A DNA stretch of 64,000 nucleotides from Anaerolineae bacterium (lineage in GTDB: Bacteria > Chloroflexota > Anaerolineae > Caldilineales > Caldilineaceae). Of this stretch, positions 18,486 to 28,700 are shown one piece after another (position 1 is the first letter of the stretch; each line of letters begins with the position of its first letter). The notes beneath the pieces were generated by a model, which saw only the letters and a list, made by a program, of their open reading frames with translations, did not search any database and had not been told where the DNA came from. Made by a program: the position numbers and the translations under genes. The stretch is from the NCBI GenBank assembly GCA_030432295.1, contig JAUIHI010000021.1, positions 57,753 through 121,752 of the forward strand, given 5' to 3'.

Positions 18486-21401
18486 TTATCCGCCTCTGAA
18501 AATCACGTGATGGCAGGGGAATGTACTGGCCTGCTCCACATTGTGGGGCACAGGAATCGACGGGCTGATCGGATTGCCGCCGCCGTCCAGCACAGTCAGA
18601 TGCAGGGTTTGGGGCGTGGCCGAGAAGAGGGGGAAGTCAAACTGGCCCGCGTCGGTTGCCCCGGCTTTGCTGACGGCTGTATAGCGGTTGCCCCAGGCAT
18701 CGACCAACTCCAGACCTACCCCGGCCACTGGCCCGCCGTTCCGATTCAGCACCAATCCTACCACATATCCACCGGGACAGTTGGTGTCGTGCCAGACCGG
18801 CTGGTCGAGGACATAGCGGAAGTCGCCGGTCACTGCGGGGCTGCCCACAGCCACTGCGCCCTCCCCGGCAGTTTCGGCAGAATCCGCCTGGCCCGCCGCG
18901 GCCAGATCGACGGAGAATTGTACCCCTTCGCCCAGGGCCAGCGTATCCATCCCATCGCACGGCCCCCAATAGACCCGGCCACCCGCGCCCAGAATCCAAC
19001 TTATCGCTCCGTCGATCTCCCGCTGTCGTTGGGGCGAAACTTCCTCGGCCACCGGATTGTCATCTGCACTGTCGTCTGGGCTGTCGTCTGGGCTGTCTTC
19101 CGGCCCATCGGCTGGGGCCTCTTCGTCTTCCGTCGCCTTTTCCGGCAGGCCAAAGCCAGCGGGCAGACGCAGCAGGGAGCGGGTGGCTCCCTGCTCGTAG
19201 CCACAGTAGCCCACCAGACGACCGCCCTCGCCCCGATCCGCATAGACCGGCGCAGAGGCCATGCGCACCACCGAATCAGCCAGGGGACCGGCCTCGCCCG
19301 CGGCTTTCAGCCAGGCCTGGCTGAAAAGCTCGCCGCCTTCCCGCCGACAGGTGAGACCGGGCGGGCATTGCTCCCCCAGTTCCACTTCGTCGGAGAGGGG
19401 GAATTCCCAGGCCGACAACTCCGCGGGCGCGTCCAGCCGGGCCAGCAGGTCCGGGTCGGAATTGACCCGGCGCATAAATGCGTTCCAGATGGGACCCGCG
19501 CCGGATGCGCCGGTGGCGTTGTTCATCGGTCGTCCGTCGGTGTTGCCCACCCAGACCCCCGCCACCAGATAGCGGGTGAAGCCCATTGTCCAGGCGTCCC
19601 GGTTGTCGTCGGTAGTGCCGGTTTTGGCAGCCACAGGCCGGTCCAGTGTCAGATAGCTGTTGGCCCCAAACATCGGCGTGCGGGCCGGGTTGTCGCTGAG
19701 AATGTCGGTGGTCAGGCTGGCCGCGGCTGGCGAGATGGCCTGCACACCGCTCAGATCGCCTTCCTCCCACAGGGATTGGCCTGTGCCGTCGCTGATGGCC
19801 AGAATGTAGCGGGGAGGCAGGTAGCGGCCCTCGTTGGCAATGGTGTGATAGGCCGTCGCCAGATCGAGCAGCGTCACTTCGCCGCCGCCCAGAGTCAGGC
19901 TGAGACCGTACCACTCCGGCCCCCGGTCCAGACTGAGCAGCCCCATAGCCTGGGCGCTTTCCAGCATCCGGGCCACGCCCACCCCATCCAGCAGTTTGAC
20001 CGCGGGAATGTTGAAGCTGTTGGCCAGCGCGGCGCGAGCCGTCACCGGGCCGTGCATCCGCCGGTCGTAGTTGAGGGGGGTGTATGTCTGGTCCACGCCC
20101 ACTGTATAGGTGATGGGGGTGTCCCAGATAACCGTCGCCGGGCTGATGAGATTGTCGTTGAGCGCGGTGGCGTAGAGGATCGGTTTGATGGAACTGCCGG
20201 GCTGGCGCAGACTGGTGGCCACATTGACCTGACCGTCGATCTCGTCGTTGAAAAAGTCCAGGCTGCCCACCATCGCCAGCAGATCGTTTGTGCCGGGACG
20301 CAGGGCCACCAGGGCCGCGTTGTTGTTGTCGAAGCGCCCCTGTAGCTCGGCAGATTCGCTGGTCACTACCTCCTGGGCCGCGGCTTGCAGGGCTGGGTCC
20401 AGGGTGGTGTAGATGTGCAGCCCGGCCCGGCGCACATACTCCCGGCCCAGGCGGGACTCCAACTGGTCCAGCACATAATTGACGAAATGGGGCGCGGTCT
20501 GATTCGGCTGTTCGGGGGTCGTGTCGAGGAGGATACTTTCGGCGAAGACAGCGTTGGCCTCTTCCTCGCTCAAAAAGCCGTGGCGCACCATCAGGGCCAG
20601 GACGGTTCGTTGTCGCTCTTTGGCTGCTTCAAAGTTGACGAAAAGGTCCAGATTGGCGGGCTGCTGGGGGATTCCGGCCAGGAGGGTAGCCTCGGCCAGA
20701 GTCAGATCCGCGGCAGATTTACCAAAGTAGACCTGGGCCGCGGCTTCCGGGCCATAGGCCAGATGGCCGTAGTTGAGGAGATTGAGATACATCTCCAACA
20801 CTTCGTTTTTGGAGTAGGCGCTGGTCAGCTCCCCAGCCAGACCGGCTTCCAGAATTTTGCGGTCCAGATTCTGGTCGTAGCGCTCCTCGTAGCCCAGGAA
20901 GAGGTTGCGGGCCAACTGCATTGTGATGGTGCTGGCTCCGGAGACGACTTCCCCCCCTTCCAGATTTTGCAGGGCAGCGCCGGCAATGCGGGCCGGGTCT
21001 ACGCCGGTGTTTGTGAAGAAAGTGGCATCTTCCGTGGCGACGGTGGCATCGATCAGAAAGGGAGAAATCTGGTCGAGCTTGGCCCAGGTGCGCCGCCCCT
21101 CGCCGTAGAGTTCGGCCAGACGGGTGCCATCACTGGCATAGAGATAGGTGGTCTGGAAGAGCCGGGGCAGGAGGCCGGGCTGGTATTGCTGCAAATAGGC
21201 TTCGACCACCGCGGAAAGTTCCAGGGCCGGGCGGGGGCCAATCGATTGGGTGGAAGATTGGCAGCCAGCCAAAAGCAGAACGAGGACAAGCAGCCAGACA
21301 GCGGCCCAGTGCCCTCTGTTTTTTGTTGGTTCCTGTCCGTAGCTCATTGGACCCATCCGATTCCGGGAATCGGGGTGTTTTCGTTGCCTGGTTTCCCGCA
21401 T
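18486..21401 (-). CDS. Class A penicillin-binding protein (glycosyltransferase-transpeptidase), lipoprotein-like
   Basis: A bifunctional peptidoglycan synthase of 971 residues. The GT51 domain shows VATEDATFFTNTGVDPAR, SGASTITMQLARNLFLG and LTLAEATLLAGIPQQP. The transpeptidase has SxxK in RQPGSSIKPILYATAL, SxN in NSFNIPAVKLL and KTG in AAKTGTTDDNRDAW. An acidic Asp/Glu/Pro segment and a C-terminal Ig-like domain (GYVVGLVLNRNGGPVAGVG) follow. The N-terminus has WLLVLVLLLAGCQSS, which reads as a lipobox; class A PBPs normally keep an uncleaved membrane anchor. The start is uncertain: MSYGQEPTKN 19 codons downstream would give a more typical signal. A paralogue lies directly upstream. Confidence 0.9.
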   Translation of the reverse strand: MRETRQRKHPDSRNRMGPMSYGQEPTKNRGHWAAVWLLVLVLLLAGCQSSTQSIGPRPALELSAVVEAYLQQYQPGLLPRLFQTTYLYASDGTRLAELYGEGRRTWAKLDQISPFLIDATVATEDATFFTNTGVDPARIAGAALQNLEGGEVVSGASTITMQLARNLFLGYEERYDQNLDRKILEAGLAGELTSAYSKNEVLEMYLNLLNYGHLAYGPEAAAQVYFGKSAADLTLAEATLLAGIPQQPANLDLFVNFEAAKERQRTVLALMVRHGFLSEEEANAVFAESILLDTTPEQPNQTAPHFVNYVLDQLESRLGREYVRRAGLHIYTTLDPALQAAAQEVVTSESAELQGRFDNNNAALVALRPGTNDLLAMVGSLDFFNDEIDGQVNVATSLRQPGSSIKPILYATALNDNLISPATVIWDTPITYTVGVDQTYTPLNYDRRMHGPVTARAALANSFNIPAVKLLDGVGVARMLESAQAMGLLSLDRGPEWYGLSLTLGGGEVTLLDLATAYHTIANEGRYLPPRYILAISDGTGQSLWEEGDLSGVQAISPAAASLTTDILSDNPARTPMFGANSYLTLDRPVAAKTGTTDDNRDAWTMGFTRYLVAGVWVGNTDGRPMNNATGASGAGPIWNAFMRRVNSDPDLLARLDAPAELSAWEFPLSDEVELGEQCPPGLTCRREGGELFSQAWLKAAGEAGPLADSVVRMASAPVYADRGEGGRLVGYCGYEQGATRSLLRLPAGFGLPEKATEDEEAPADGPEDSPDDSPDDSADDNPVAEEVSPQRQREIDGAISWILGAGGRVYWGPCDGMDTLALGEGVQFSVDLAAAGQADSAETAGEGAVAVGSPAVTGDFRYVLDQPVWHDTNCPGGYVVGLVLNRNGGPVAGVGLELVDAWGNRYTAVSKAGATDAGQFDFPLFSATPQTLHLTVLDGGGNPISPSIPVPHNVEQASTFPCHHVIFRGG

Positions 21402-21525
21402 TTCTCACCCACTGTGGCTCAATCCGACCTGCATCTGGGAATACAACGAACACCGGAGGAAAAATGTTTCGTCAACGCTGATGTGTTCGTTCCGGGCGGA
21501 TTGGCAAGCCACCCGCCAGCGCGGG

Positions 21526-24408
21526 TCACTGCAAGTCCACCTGGCTGGAAAGGGTGACCGGAACCAGCAGCCGATCGCCAGGGCGCAAAATGTAGAAGGG
21601 GCGCACTACCTCCGGGTTTGTCGTCAAAAGCAGACGCAGGGGCAGGTCATAGCGGAGGGCAATCGATGTCCACGTCTCACCCTCGGCAACTGTGTGGGCG
21701 ATGGTTTCGTAGCGCTGGTCGATCACAATCGCTTTGGGCAGGAGCAGCCGATCCCCCACAAGCAGATAGCCGCTCTGGCGCAGGACGTGCAGATTGGCGG
21801 TTTGCAGTTCCCCTACAGTCAGCCCCACCTGCCGGGCCAGACCGGTCCACGAATCCCCCGAAGCCACTGTATAGTAGTTGAGGTCGGCGCAGGGACCCAA
21901 ATAGACCGATGCACCCCGTCCCAATGCGGAACCCAGCAGCCGGAACAACCCCAGTTCGCTGTCGGGATAGTAGACGATTGGCTCTGTAAAGGCGGGCAAA
22001 GCGGCAGCAGCATCGGATGCTGCCGGGTTGTCGATAGCGGCCTGACGCAAGGCCGAAGCCAGCACGCCGCCCGCGGCCTGGGCTTTGGGCGGCTCCAAAC
22101 CGACGGAGCCGGAAAGACGCATCAGCGTCCGCTCAACCCCCTGGCTCAGATCCTCGGGCTGGCAATAGGCACGCCAATAGGATGCCCCGGTCGCGTCCCG
22201 GTGGGTGGGAACCACCACTTCTGTCACCACAGTATCCGCAATGGGGTTTTCGACGGATGTGCGGGCCAGCCAATCCGCGCTGAAATATTCGCCGCCAGCC
22301 CGGCAGGTCACATCCGGCGGGCAGATGTCGATAAGCGTCACATCCGCGGGCGGGGTGAATTGCCATTCATCTTCGGCCAGGGGCAGGCCAAAACGGCTGC
22401 GGGAGGCTTCGTCGCCGGTCACGGCCAGCATAAAGGCACGCCACAGAGGACCCGCACCGCTTACGCCGCTGCTGCCGCGCAGGGGTGTGCCGTCGCTGTT
22501 GCCCGTCCAAACGCCCACCACCAGATGTTTGGTGTAGCCGACGGTCCAGTTGTCCCGAAAATCTGTGGTCGTCCCGGTCTTGACAGCCGCGGGCAGGGGC
22601 AAGCGCAGGGTGCTGTTCGCGCCAAAGGCGGGGGTGCGGGCTACATTGTCGCTGAGAATATCGGTGATCTGAAAAGCCGTGGCGGTGGAGACGGCCTGGA
22701 CCGGCGGGGGCTGGGTGGGGAGCAGCCGGGACTGGCTGTCAGTGACTCGCAGCAGCCCGTTGGTCGGGGTAAATTGGCCGTCGTTGGCAAAGACGCGAAA
22801 GGCCCCGGTGAGTTCCAGGAGGGTGACTTCCCCTGCGCCCAGGGCCAGGCTAGGGCCATAGCTGGCCGCTTTTTGGTCCAGGCTGGCAATGCCCAATCTG
22901 CGGGCTTCGGCCAGCATCCGTTCGCCGCCGATGCTTTGCAGCATACGCACCGCGGGCACATTGTAGCTGTTGGCCAGAGCCGTGCGCACTGTCACCGGTC
23001 CGTGAAAGCGCCCGTCGTAGTTGACTGGCCGGTAGCCCTGACCTGCCCCCAACTGATAGGTGATGGGGATGTCCCAGATGACGGTGGCCGGGCTGATTGT
23101 ACTGTCGTCCAGGGCAGCGGCGTAGAGGATGGGTTTGATCGCGCTGCCCGGTTGGCGGCGGCTGGTGGCCACATTGACCTGGCCGTCGATAGCTTCGTTC
23201 TCAAAGTCCATACTGCCCACCATCGCCAGAATGCCGCCGCTGGCCGGGTCCAAGGCCACCAGCGCGCCGTTGGACATTCCATAGCGGGGTTGCAGGGCCA
23301 GCACCGATTCGGCGACGGCCTCCTCGGCCAGCCGCTGCATAGAGAGGTCCAGGCTGGTGGTCACTTCCAGCCCGGCCCGCCGGGACTGCCAGACGCGGTC
23401 TGGTGCAGTCTGTTCCGCATTTTGCTCGGTCAGGAAGGCGTCCAGTTCCTCTTCGATGAATTGGGTGAAGTGGGGCGTGAGGGAAGAGGTCACATCCGAG
23501 CTGGAGGTGAGTTCCACCGGCTGGCGATGGATGGCATTGGCCTCTGTCTGGTCCATATAGCCGTGGCGCACGAGCAGGGCCAACACCACCTGCTGGCGGG
23601 ATTTGGCCGCGGCAAAGTCGGTGAAGAGGTCCAGATTGGCCGGCTGCTGGGGAATCCCGGCCAGCAGCGTAGCCTAGGCCATCGAGAGGTCTGCGGCGGA
23701 TTTGCCAAAATAGACCTGGGCCGCGGCCTCTGGTCCATAGGCCAGGTGGCCATAGTTGGCGAGATTCAGATAGATCTCCAGGATTTCATCTTTGGAGAAG
23801 CGCAGAGAGAGTTGGCGGGCCAGTTCAAGTTCGATGGATTTGCGTTCCATTGATTGATCGTAGCGAGCGTTGGGCAGAAGAAAAAGGGCACGGGCCAGTT
23901 GCATTGTGATTGTGCTGGCCCCGGAGACGACGCTGCCCGCTTCCACATTTTGGATGGCCGCGCCCACCATTCGCCGGGCATCGACGCCCCCGTTAACGAA
24001 AAAGGTGGAATCTTCGGTGGCAATGGTGGCGTCGATCAGATAGGGTGAAATCTGGTCCAAACTTACCCAAGTGCGGCGGCCTTCGTTGAAAATTTCTGCC
24101 AGCAGAATTCCCGTGCGGTCGTAGATGTGGGTAGTTTCAAAGACGCGGGGGAGCTGATCGCCGGGCTGGAAGAGTTGCAGATAGTATTCGGCCGCGTCTT
24201 TAACTGTGCCCGCCGGGCGCGCGCCCAGCATAGAGACGGGATCGGTGAAGAGGGTGAAATCCTGCATCACTTCTTCCACAGGGCGGGGGACAGGCGGCGG
24301 CGGTATCTCGTTGCAGCCTGTCAGCACCAGCCCGGCCAGAAGCAACCAGACAACCTGTAGGCGAAAAGGACGGATGCACCGGGGGATGGATCGAAAGATG
24401 GCTGACAT
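21526..24408 (-). pseudogene. Class A PBP with LysM tail, interrupted by one in-frame amber codon
   Basis: Paralogue of the next PBP. The frame is open from 24408 to 21526 (961 codons) except for TAG at 23674-23676. The site aligns with the conserved Glu of LTLAEATLLAG in the intact copy (here LSMA-stop-ATLLAG), so a single GAG-to-TAG change explains it. Everything else is intact: GT51 SGASTITMQLARALFL, transpeptidase RQPGSAIKPILYAAAL, NSYNVPAVRML and VKTGTTTDFRDNW. Two C-terminal LysM domains (YYTVASGDSWTGLARQVG; HTVAEGETWTSIALRYDL) replace the Ig-like tail of its neighbour. A lipobox LVLTGCNE follows a hydrophobic N-terminus. It could be a recent pseudogene, a sequencing error, or read through. 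Confidence 0.85.
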
Positions 24409-24554
24409 TCGCGGTCACTTTGGCTATGGAAGAGCAAAACACGGCCTGCAAAGGAAGATCGGGGCTTTATTGTATGGTTGGGGCGTTACTGATTTTGGGT
24501 GCGTGAGTCCAACTCAGAAGGCACATTTCGTTTTGCACAAGAGCCGGAAACAAA

Positions 24555-24583
24555 TTCCGCCTCCAAACAGTTGGGAGGCGGAA
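24555..24583 (-). terminator. Intrinsic terminator after tRNA-Cys
   Basis: TTCCGCCTCC and GGAGGCGGAA form a perfect 10-bp stem with a 9-base loop. On the minus strand it is followed by TTTGTTT, just past the tRNA 3' end, so it probably ends the tRNA transcript. Confidence 0.75.
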
Positions 24584-24591
24584 ACGGAGAG

Positions 24592-24662
<71 letters not shown>

Positions 24663-24780
24663 CTAAAAGTCACAGACGAAAGTTGAATCAACCGCCTGCA
24701 TTGGGATAGGATAGTAACAGGTGACCGTAGGATTGTCAAATTTGGCGGAAGATCGGGGATTCCCGTTCAGCCAGCCAGTG

Positions 24781-24830
24781 AGAAGTTCGACTTTCAGGAG
24801 TTCGACTTTTCTGAAAAAGTCGAACTCCTG
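24781..24830. repeat. Dispersed hairpin repeat, AGTTCGACTTTT family, copy A
   Basis: A palindrome at 24795-24830 (CAGGAGTTCGACTTTT facing AAAAGTCGAACTCCTG) is preceded by a half-copy AGAAGTTCGACTTT at 24781-24794. The same element, with the AGAAGTTCGACTTT arm, is at 35634-35667. It is non-coding, between tRNA-Cys and the cold-shock gene. Confidence 0.85.
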
Positions 24831-24874
24831 GCTTTGGACGGGCCAAGCGGTGATGATTGGGGAAAGGGAGCAGT

Positions 24875-25282
24875 ATGAAACGGCGAGAAATGGGTGACGC
24901 GATGTTCTATTGCGAGCGCTGCGGCGTCTCGTTTTTGTGGACGGCAGAGGAGCAGCACCAGGCAGCAGAATCTGGCAACAGCAAACCCGACAGTGCCAAA
25001 TCCAACAATGCCAAACCCGACTATTGTCCTGGCTGTCGGCGGCTGTTGGCGGCCCCGGGCCGCGAGCGGGGGCTGGTCAAATGGTACAACGACCGCAAGA
25101 AGTATGGCTTTGTCACCCGCACATCCGGGCCAGAGATATTCACCCATCGTTCTGGCTTCGACGGGATGGGCCGTGTGCGCCCCGGCGATCTGGTGGAGTT
25201 TGCCGTGGAAGAGGGCGAAAAGGGGCCGATGGCGGTGGATGTGCGGCTGCTGGCACGAGCGGAGAAGAGTGCAAGAGAGTAG
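24875..25282 (+). CDS. Zinc-ribbon cold-shock-domain protein
   Basis: A 135-residue protein; ATG 24875 follows GGAAAGGGAG. The N-terminus has two CxxC knuckles (FYCERCG and YCPGCRRL) separated by a low-complexity spacer (NSKPDSAKSNNAKPD). This resembles a split zinc ribbon. The C-terminal half is a cold-shock fold: RGLVKWYNDRKKYGFVTR contains RNP1 (KKYGFVT) and EIFTHRS corresponds to RNP2. Cold-shock domains bind single-stranded RNA or DNA and act as RNA chaperones. The zinc-ribbon fusion is less common than the 65-70-residue CspA form. A good terminator follows, so it is probably monocistronic. Confidence 0.85.
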   Translation: MKRREMGDAMFYCERCGVSFLWTAEEQHQAAESGNSKPDSAKSNNAKPDYCPGCRRLLAAPGRERGLVKWYNDRKKYGFVTRTSGPEIFTHRSGFDGMGRVRPGDLVEFAVEEGEKGPMAVDVRLLARAEKSARE

Positions 25283-25587
25283 CGTAGGGTAAGGAAAGGG
25301 TCGCGTACGCCAAAATGCTGGTATTTGTACCCAGCCTGCCCCGTTGAATCAACCCACACTGACAGGAAAACGTCAGAATCAAAACGTCCACTTGGGGATT
25401 AGCCCAGGTGGGCGTTTTTTGTTGTGGAGACATACAACCAATAGTTGACCCTATCGGTACTTATGTCCTACGTACATTCCCCTGAAACTATGCGATAGTT
25501 AGGTTATATACGAAAGCTGCTTTTCCCTCTTGCAGCGGGCAAGATTGGAGCAAAACAACTGAATAAGGAGGTATACACAACCTCTGA
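25283..25587. other. Intergenic region between cold-shock gene and riboswitch
   Basis: Apart from the terminator at 25382-25421 I see no gene here. Some upstream promoter for the riboswitch must lie in about 25430-25585; a TTGACC at 25445 is the only hint and its -10 partner is weak. Confidence 0.4.
25382..25421 (+). terminator. Intrinsic terminator of the cold-shock gene
   Basis: AACGTCCACTTGGG and CCCAGGTGGGCGTT form an imperfect GC-rich stem with a 6-base loop, followed by TTTTTTG. It is oriented for the plus-strand gene ending at 25282. Confidence 0.85.
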
Positions 25588-25672
25588 GTGTAAAGGGCAA
25601 ATCCTGTCGAAAGAAGGGGACGCAAAGCCACGGGTCTACAGCATAGCGATGCCAGGACAGCCGGGTTGCCAA
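25588..25672 (+). promoter_or_regulatory. Cyclic di-GMP-I riboswitch (GEMM) aptamer
   Basis: The sequence carries the GEMM-I core: GGGCAAA, then a CGAAAG tetraloop, then the nearly invariant GGGACGCAAAGCC, then a second helix and CCGGGTTGCC. GGCAA at 25596-25600 pairs with TTGCC at 25666-25670 to close P1. GAAA tetraloop and receptor-side elements are in the expected order. It lies 116 bases before the S8 protease start, in the same orientation. A terminator-like stem occupies the gap, so the switch probably controls transcription elongation. Whether c-di-GMP turns the gene on or off cannot be decided by eye. Confidence 0.92.
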
Positions 25673-25679
25673 TTTTGGA

Positions 25680-25747
25680 AACCCGTTCCTGCTGCAAGTT
25701 TATGCGCATATGGCTGCGCTACATGTAGTTTGAACGGGTCGTTTTTT
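25680..25747 (+). terminator. Expression-platform terminator of the c-di-GMP riboswitch
   Basis: AACCCGTTC (25680-25688) can pair with GAACGGGT (25732-25739), followed at once by CGTTTTTT. The long apical part contains further small helices. Its place between aptamer and start codon makes it the likely regulated terminator. Confidence 0.7.
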
Positions 25748-25787
25748 GAGATTTTTGATTCTCTATAGTGTTTGAAGGGAGCGTATT

Positions 25788-28700
25788 ATGCGCATTCAGC
25801 GTAGTTTAGGCCCGAATCCAGGGCAAAGTAATGACATACATTCGAAGGGGAGAGCAACAGCCATAGTTTTGCTCTTGGCCCTGCTCCTGGCCTTCTTGCC
25901 CGGCGCAGCCCCCGCACAGGTCAGCCAAGTGAAACTGCACCCGATGCTGGTCACCCTGGCAGCAGAGCAGTCCGATCAGATGGTTCCGGTCATCGTGCAG
26001 GGGCAGCAGTCCTTCGACGATCTGGTCAATGCAGTCGATAGCTCAGGAAGCACCCTCACCGGTGACCTGCACTTTATCAACGCGGTGAGCGCGCTGGTTC
26101 CGGCCAGCGAATTGCAGACGATTGCCCGTTCGCCCGCGGTGAAGTGGATCAGCCCAGACGGGCCGATGGTCAACGCGGCCGTTAGTGCGGCAAGCGCACC
26201 CCAAACCGTGCGGGATGAGTTTGAGACAGCGTCGTTCAGCAACAACAACGGCACACAGACGTGGAATGGCGACTGGATAGAAAGCGAGCCACAAGTTGGA
26301 GGTCCAGGTGCAGTCAGCGGGGCAGGTCCACAGGCAGGCCATGTGCGGATCGACCTGAACCAACTCGCCCTGGAAGATTATCCAGACACCGGCGGGCAGC
26401 CTGGCGCGGCCCGACGAGTTGACCTTTCCCAGGCCCAGAATGCCACCCTTAGCTTCGACTTTGCCACTACCTTTGGTGTGGACTGGGACGATGCTGTGGC
26501 GCTGGAAGTCTCGGTGGACGGCATCAACTTCACACGGCTGGATACCTTCACTGGAATTGTTGGTTCCACAGGCGGGAACCGTTCCTACGACATCTCCGGT
26601 TTCCGATCCGCCAACACGACAATCCGCTTCTATGTGGCCGCTATGTATGGAGCCGAATTTGAGCAGTTCTTTATCGACAATGTACAGATCACCTTCTCGG
26701 AGGAAGTGGATACAGCCACTGAGCCTATTGTAACCGAAGGCTCAGTCAGTGGGACGATCCGAGACGACTTCGCCCGGGAATCCTACCGCAACAACGACGG
26801 TTCCCGGGTCTGGACCTCCCGCTGGCTGGAGTTGATGGACGACGATTCGCCACTCGATGGCAGTATCATTGTGGACGACAGCGGGTATCTGGAATTCAAG
26901 ATGGATAATATCTTCGGCAAATCGATTGCCCGCACGGCCAATCTCGCCGGCGCCAGCAGTGCCCAGTTGCGCTACTATATTCGCAAGGAAAGCAATCTTA
27001 AAGACAACCAGATTGTGCAGGTCGAGGCTTCGGTGGATGGAAGCTCCACGTGGATTCCTCTTTCCACTATCAAGGCATCGACGGCGAAAGACAGACTCTA
27101 CACAATCGAGTTGCTCCCCCTGCTGGGGACGCTCAGCCACGAGACAGCCATCCGTTTCCGCCAGAGTGCAGGCAGCGGCGGCGAGAAACTCCAACTGAAC
27201 TTTGTGGAGATTGCCTTCACAGATGCCGACCCCCAGATCGACCCGGTCTTCGTCACCTGGTCCTCTGCCCTGGGCGAAGAGGAAAAACCCGAATGGTTTG
27301 ATGTCCAGAATGTGATTGAACCCCACGGTTACGGACCAGATGGCATCTATGGGTACACATCAAACGAAAAAGCGGCCTTTGCCGGATTCACCGCCGATGT
27401 GACACCCCGCCACGCGATTGGGAAAGTCGAACTCTTGCTGCCTGCCTATGCCCGTCGCCAGGTGCTGGACGAGGAAGTCAAAATCAAGATCTATGTGGCT
27501 GGCGACAAGTTGAATGAGATCGTACTGCCCAGCGAAATCTTCAACGATTATGTGGGTATCGCCAATGCGGATACAATTGCCATCAACCTGACCAACAGCC
27601 ATCTCTGGCAGTGGCTCGATTTCTCCAGCAATCTGGAAATCACCATCGAACAGCACGGCTTCGACGACGACGACAACCAATTCGTCCATTACGACGGGGT
27701 TGGCCTGCGTGTCACAGCCATGACCGGTGTGGACAACAGCCTGGACACACTTCTCTTCCCAGGCAAACCACCTGCGGGGGCCTTTGACACAAGCAAACTG
27801 ATCCAGGCATTTCCCTTTGCTGTACGGGCAACCGATGTATGGAATCAATCGTCAGCCTTTTTGCAGGGGCAGGATGTGACGGTTGCAGTCGTGGATAGCG
27901 GTGTTGGCAAGATCAAAGATGTGAAGGATCGGGTCAAGACCAATGTCAATTTCAACAAGCACTATCACGATGGCAAGGATATGTACGGCCACGGGACCTT
28001 TGTTGCCGCTATTCTGGCTGGCGACGGCGCATCTTCCGAAGGGAAGTACACAGGCATCGCCCCCAAGGTAGATATGGTCAACGTGCGGGTGAGCGACGAC
28101 GAGGGAAGAAGTACGGAAGGCGATGTCCTTCAATCCCTGCAATGGGTCTTTGAGAATGCAGAAGAAGAGAATATCCGGGTAGTCAATCTCTCGCTCAACG
28201 CGGCTGTGGCCCAGAGCTATCACACCAGCCCCCTGGCTGCCGGTGTCGAGATGCTCTGGCTGCGGGGCATTGTGGTGGTCGTCTCGGCGGGCAACAACGG
28301 CAGTGCCAATCTCTACCCGCCAGCCAACTCCCCCCGTGTAATCACTGTCGGTGCGACGGATGACCAAGGCACGCCGGGCATCGCCGACGATGAGGTTGCC
28401 CACTTCTCGGCCTGGGGCATAGACGATGTGGGCAATGTGAAGCCCGATCTGGTGGCCCCCGGCACAAGTATCGTGGCCTTTGTGCCCAACAACGGCAAGC
28501 TGACAATGGGCCAAGATCACATGGAGAATGCGGTTGACAAGAATTACTTCCGGATGTCTGGCACGTCTATGTCCGCCCCGATTGTGGCGGGTGCGGTGGC
28601 CATGCTCCTGCAGGATGAGCCGAATCTGACACCGGACCAGGTCAAGTTCCGACTGAAGGCCACGGCCAATCAGAACTGGGCAGGCTACGATCCGGCACGG

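Noticed and set aside
18360..20345. A 661-codon plus-strand frame
   Set aside because: Antisense to the intact PBP; composition typical of a shadow frame, with no ribosome site.
21481..23853. A 790-codon open frame on the plus strand
   Set aside because: It is antisense to the PBP gene, whose GT51 and transpeptidase motifs are unmistakable. The plus-strand translation has no recognisable domain and reflects GC-rich codon bias.
25620..25632. GACGCAAAGCC considered as another MITE fragment because of ACGCAAAG
   Set aside because: It is the conserved core of the c-di-GMP-I aptamer and the surrounding sequence pairs as that riboswitch; the MITE ends are absent.
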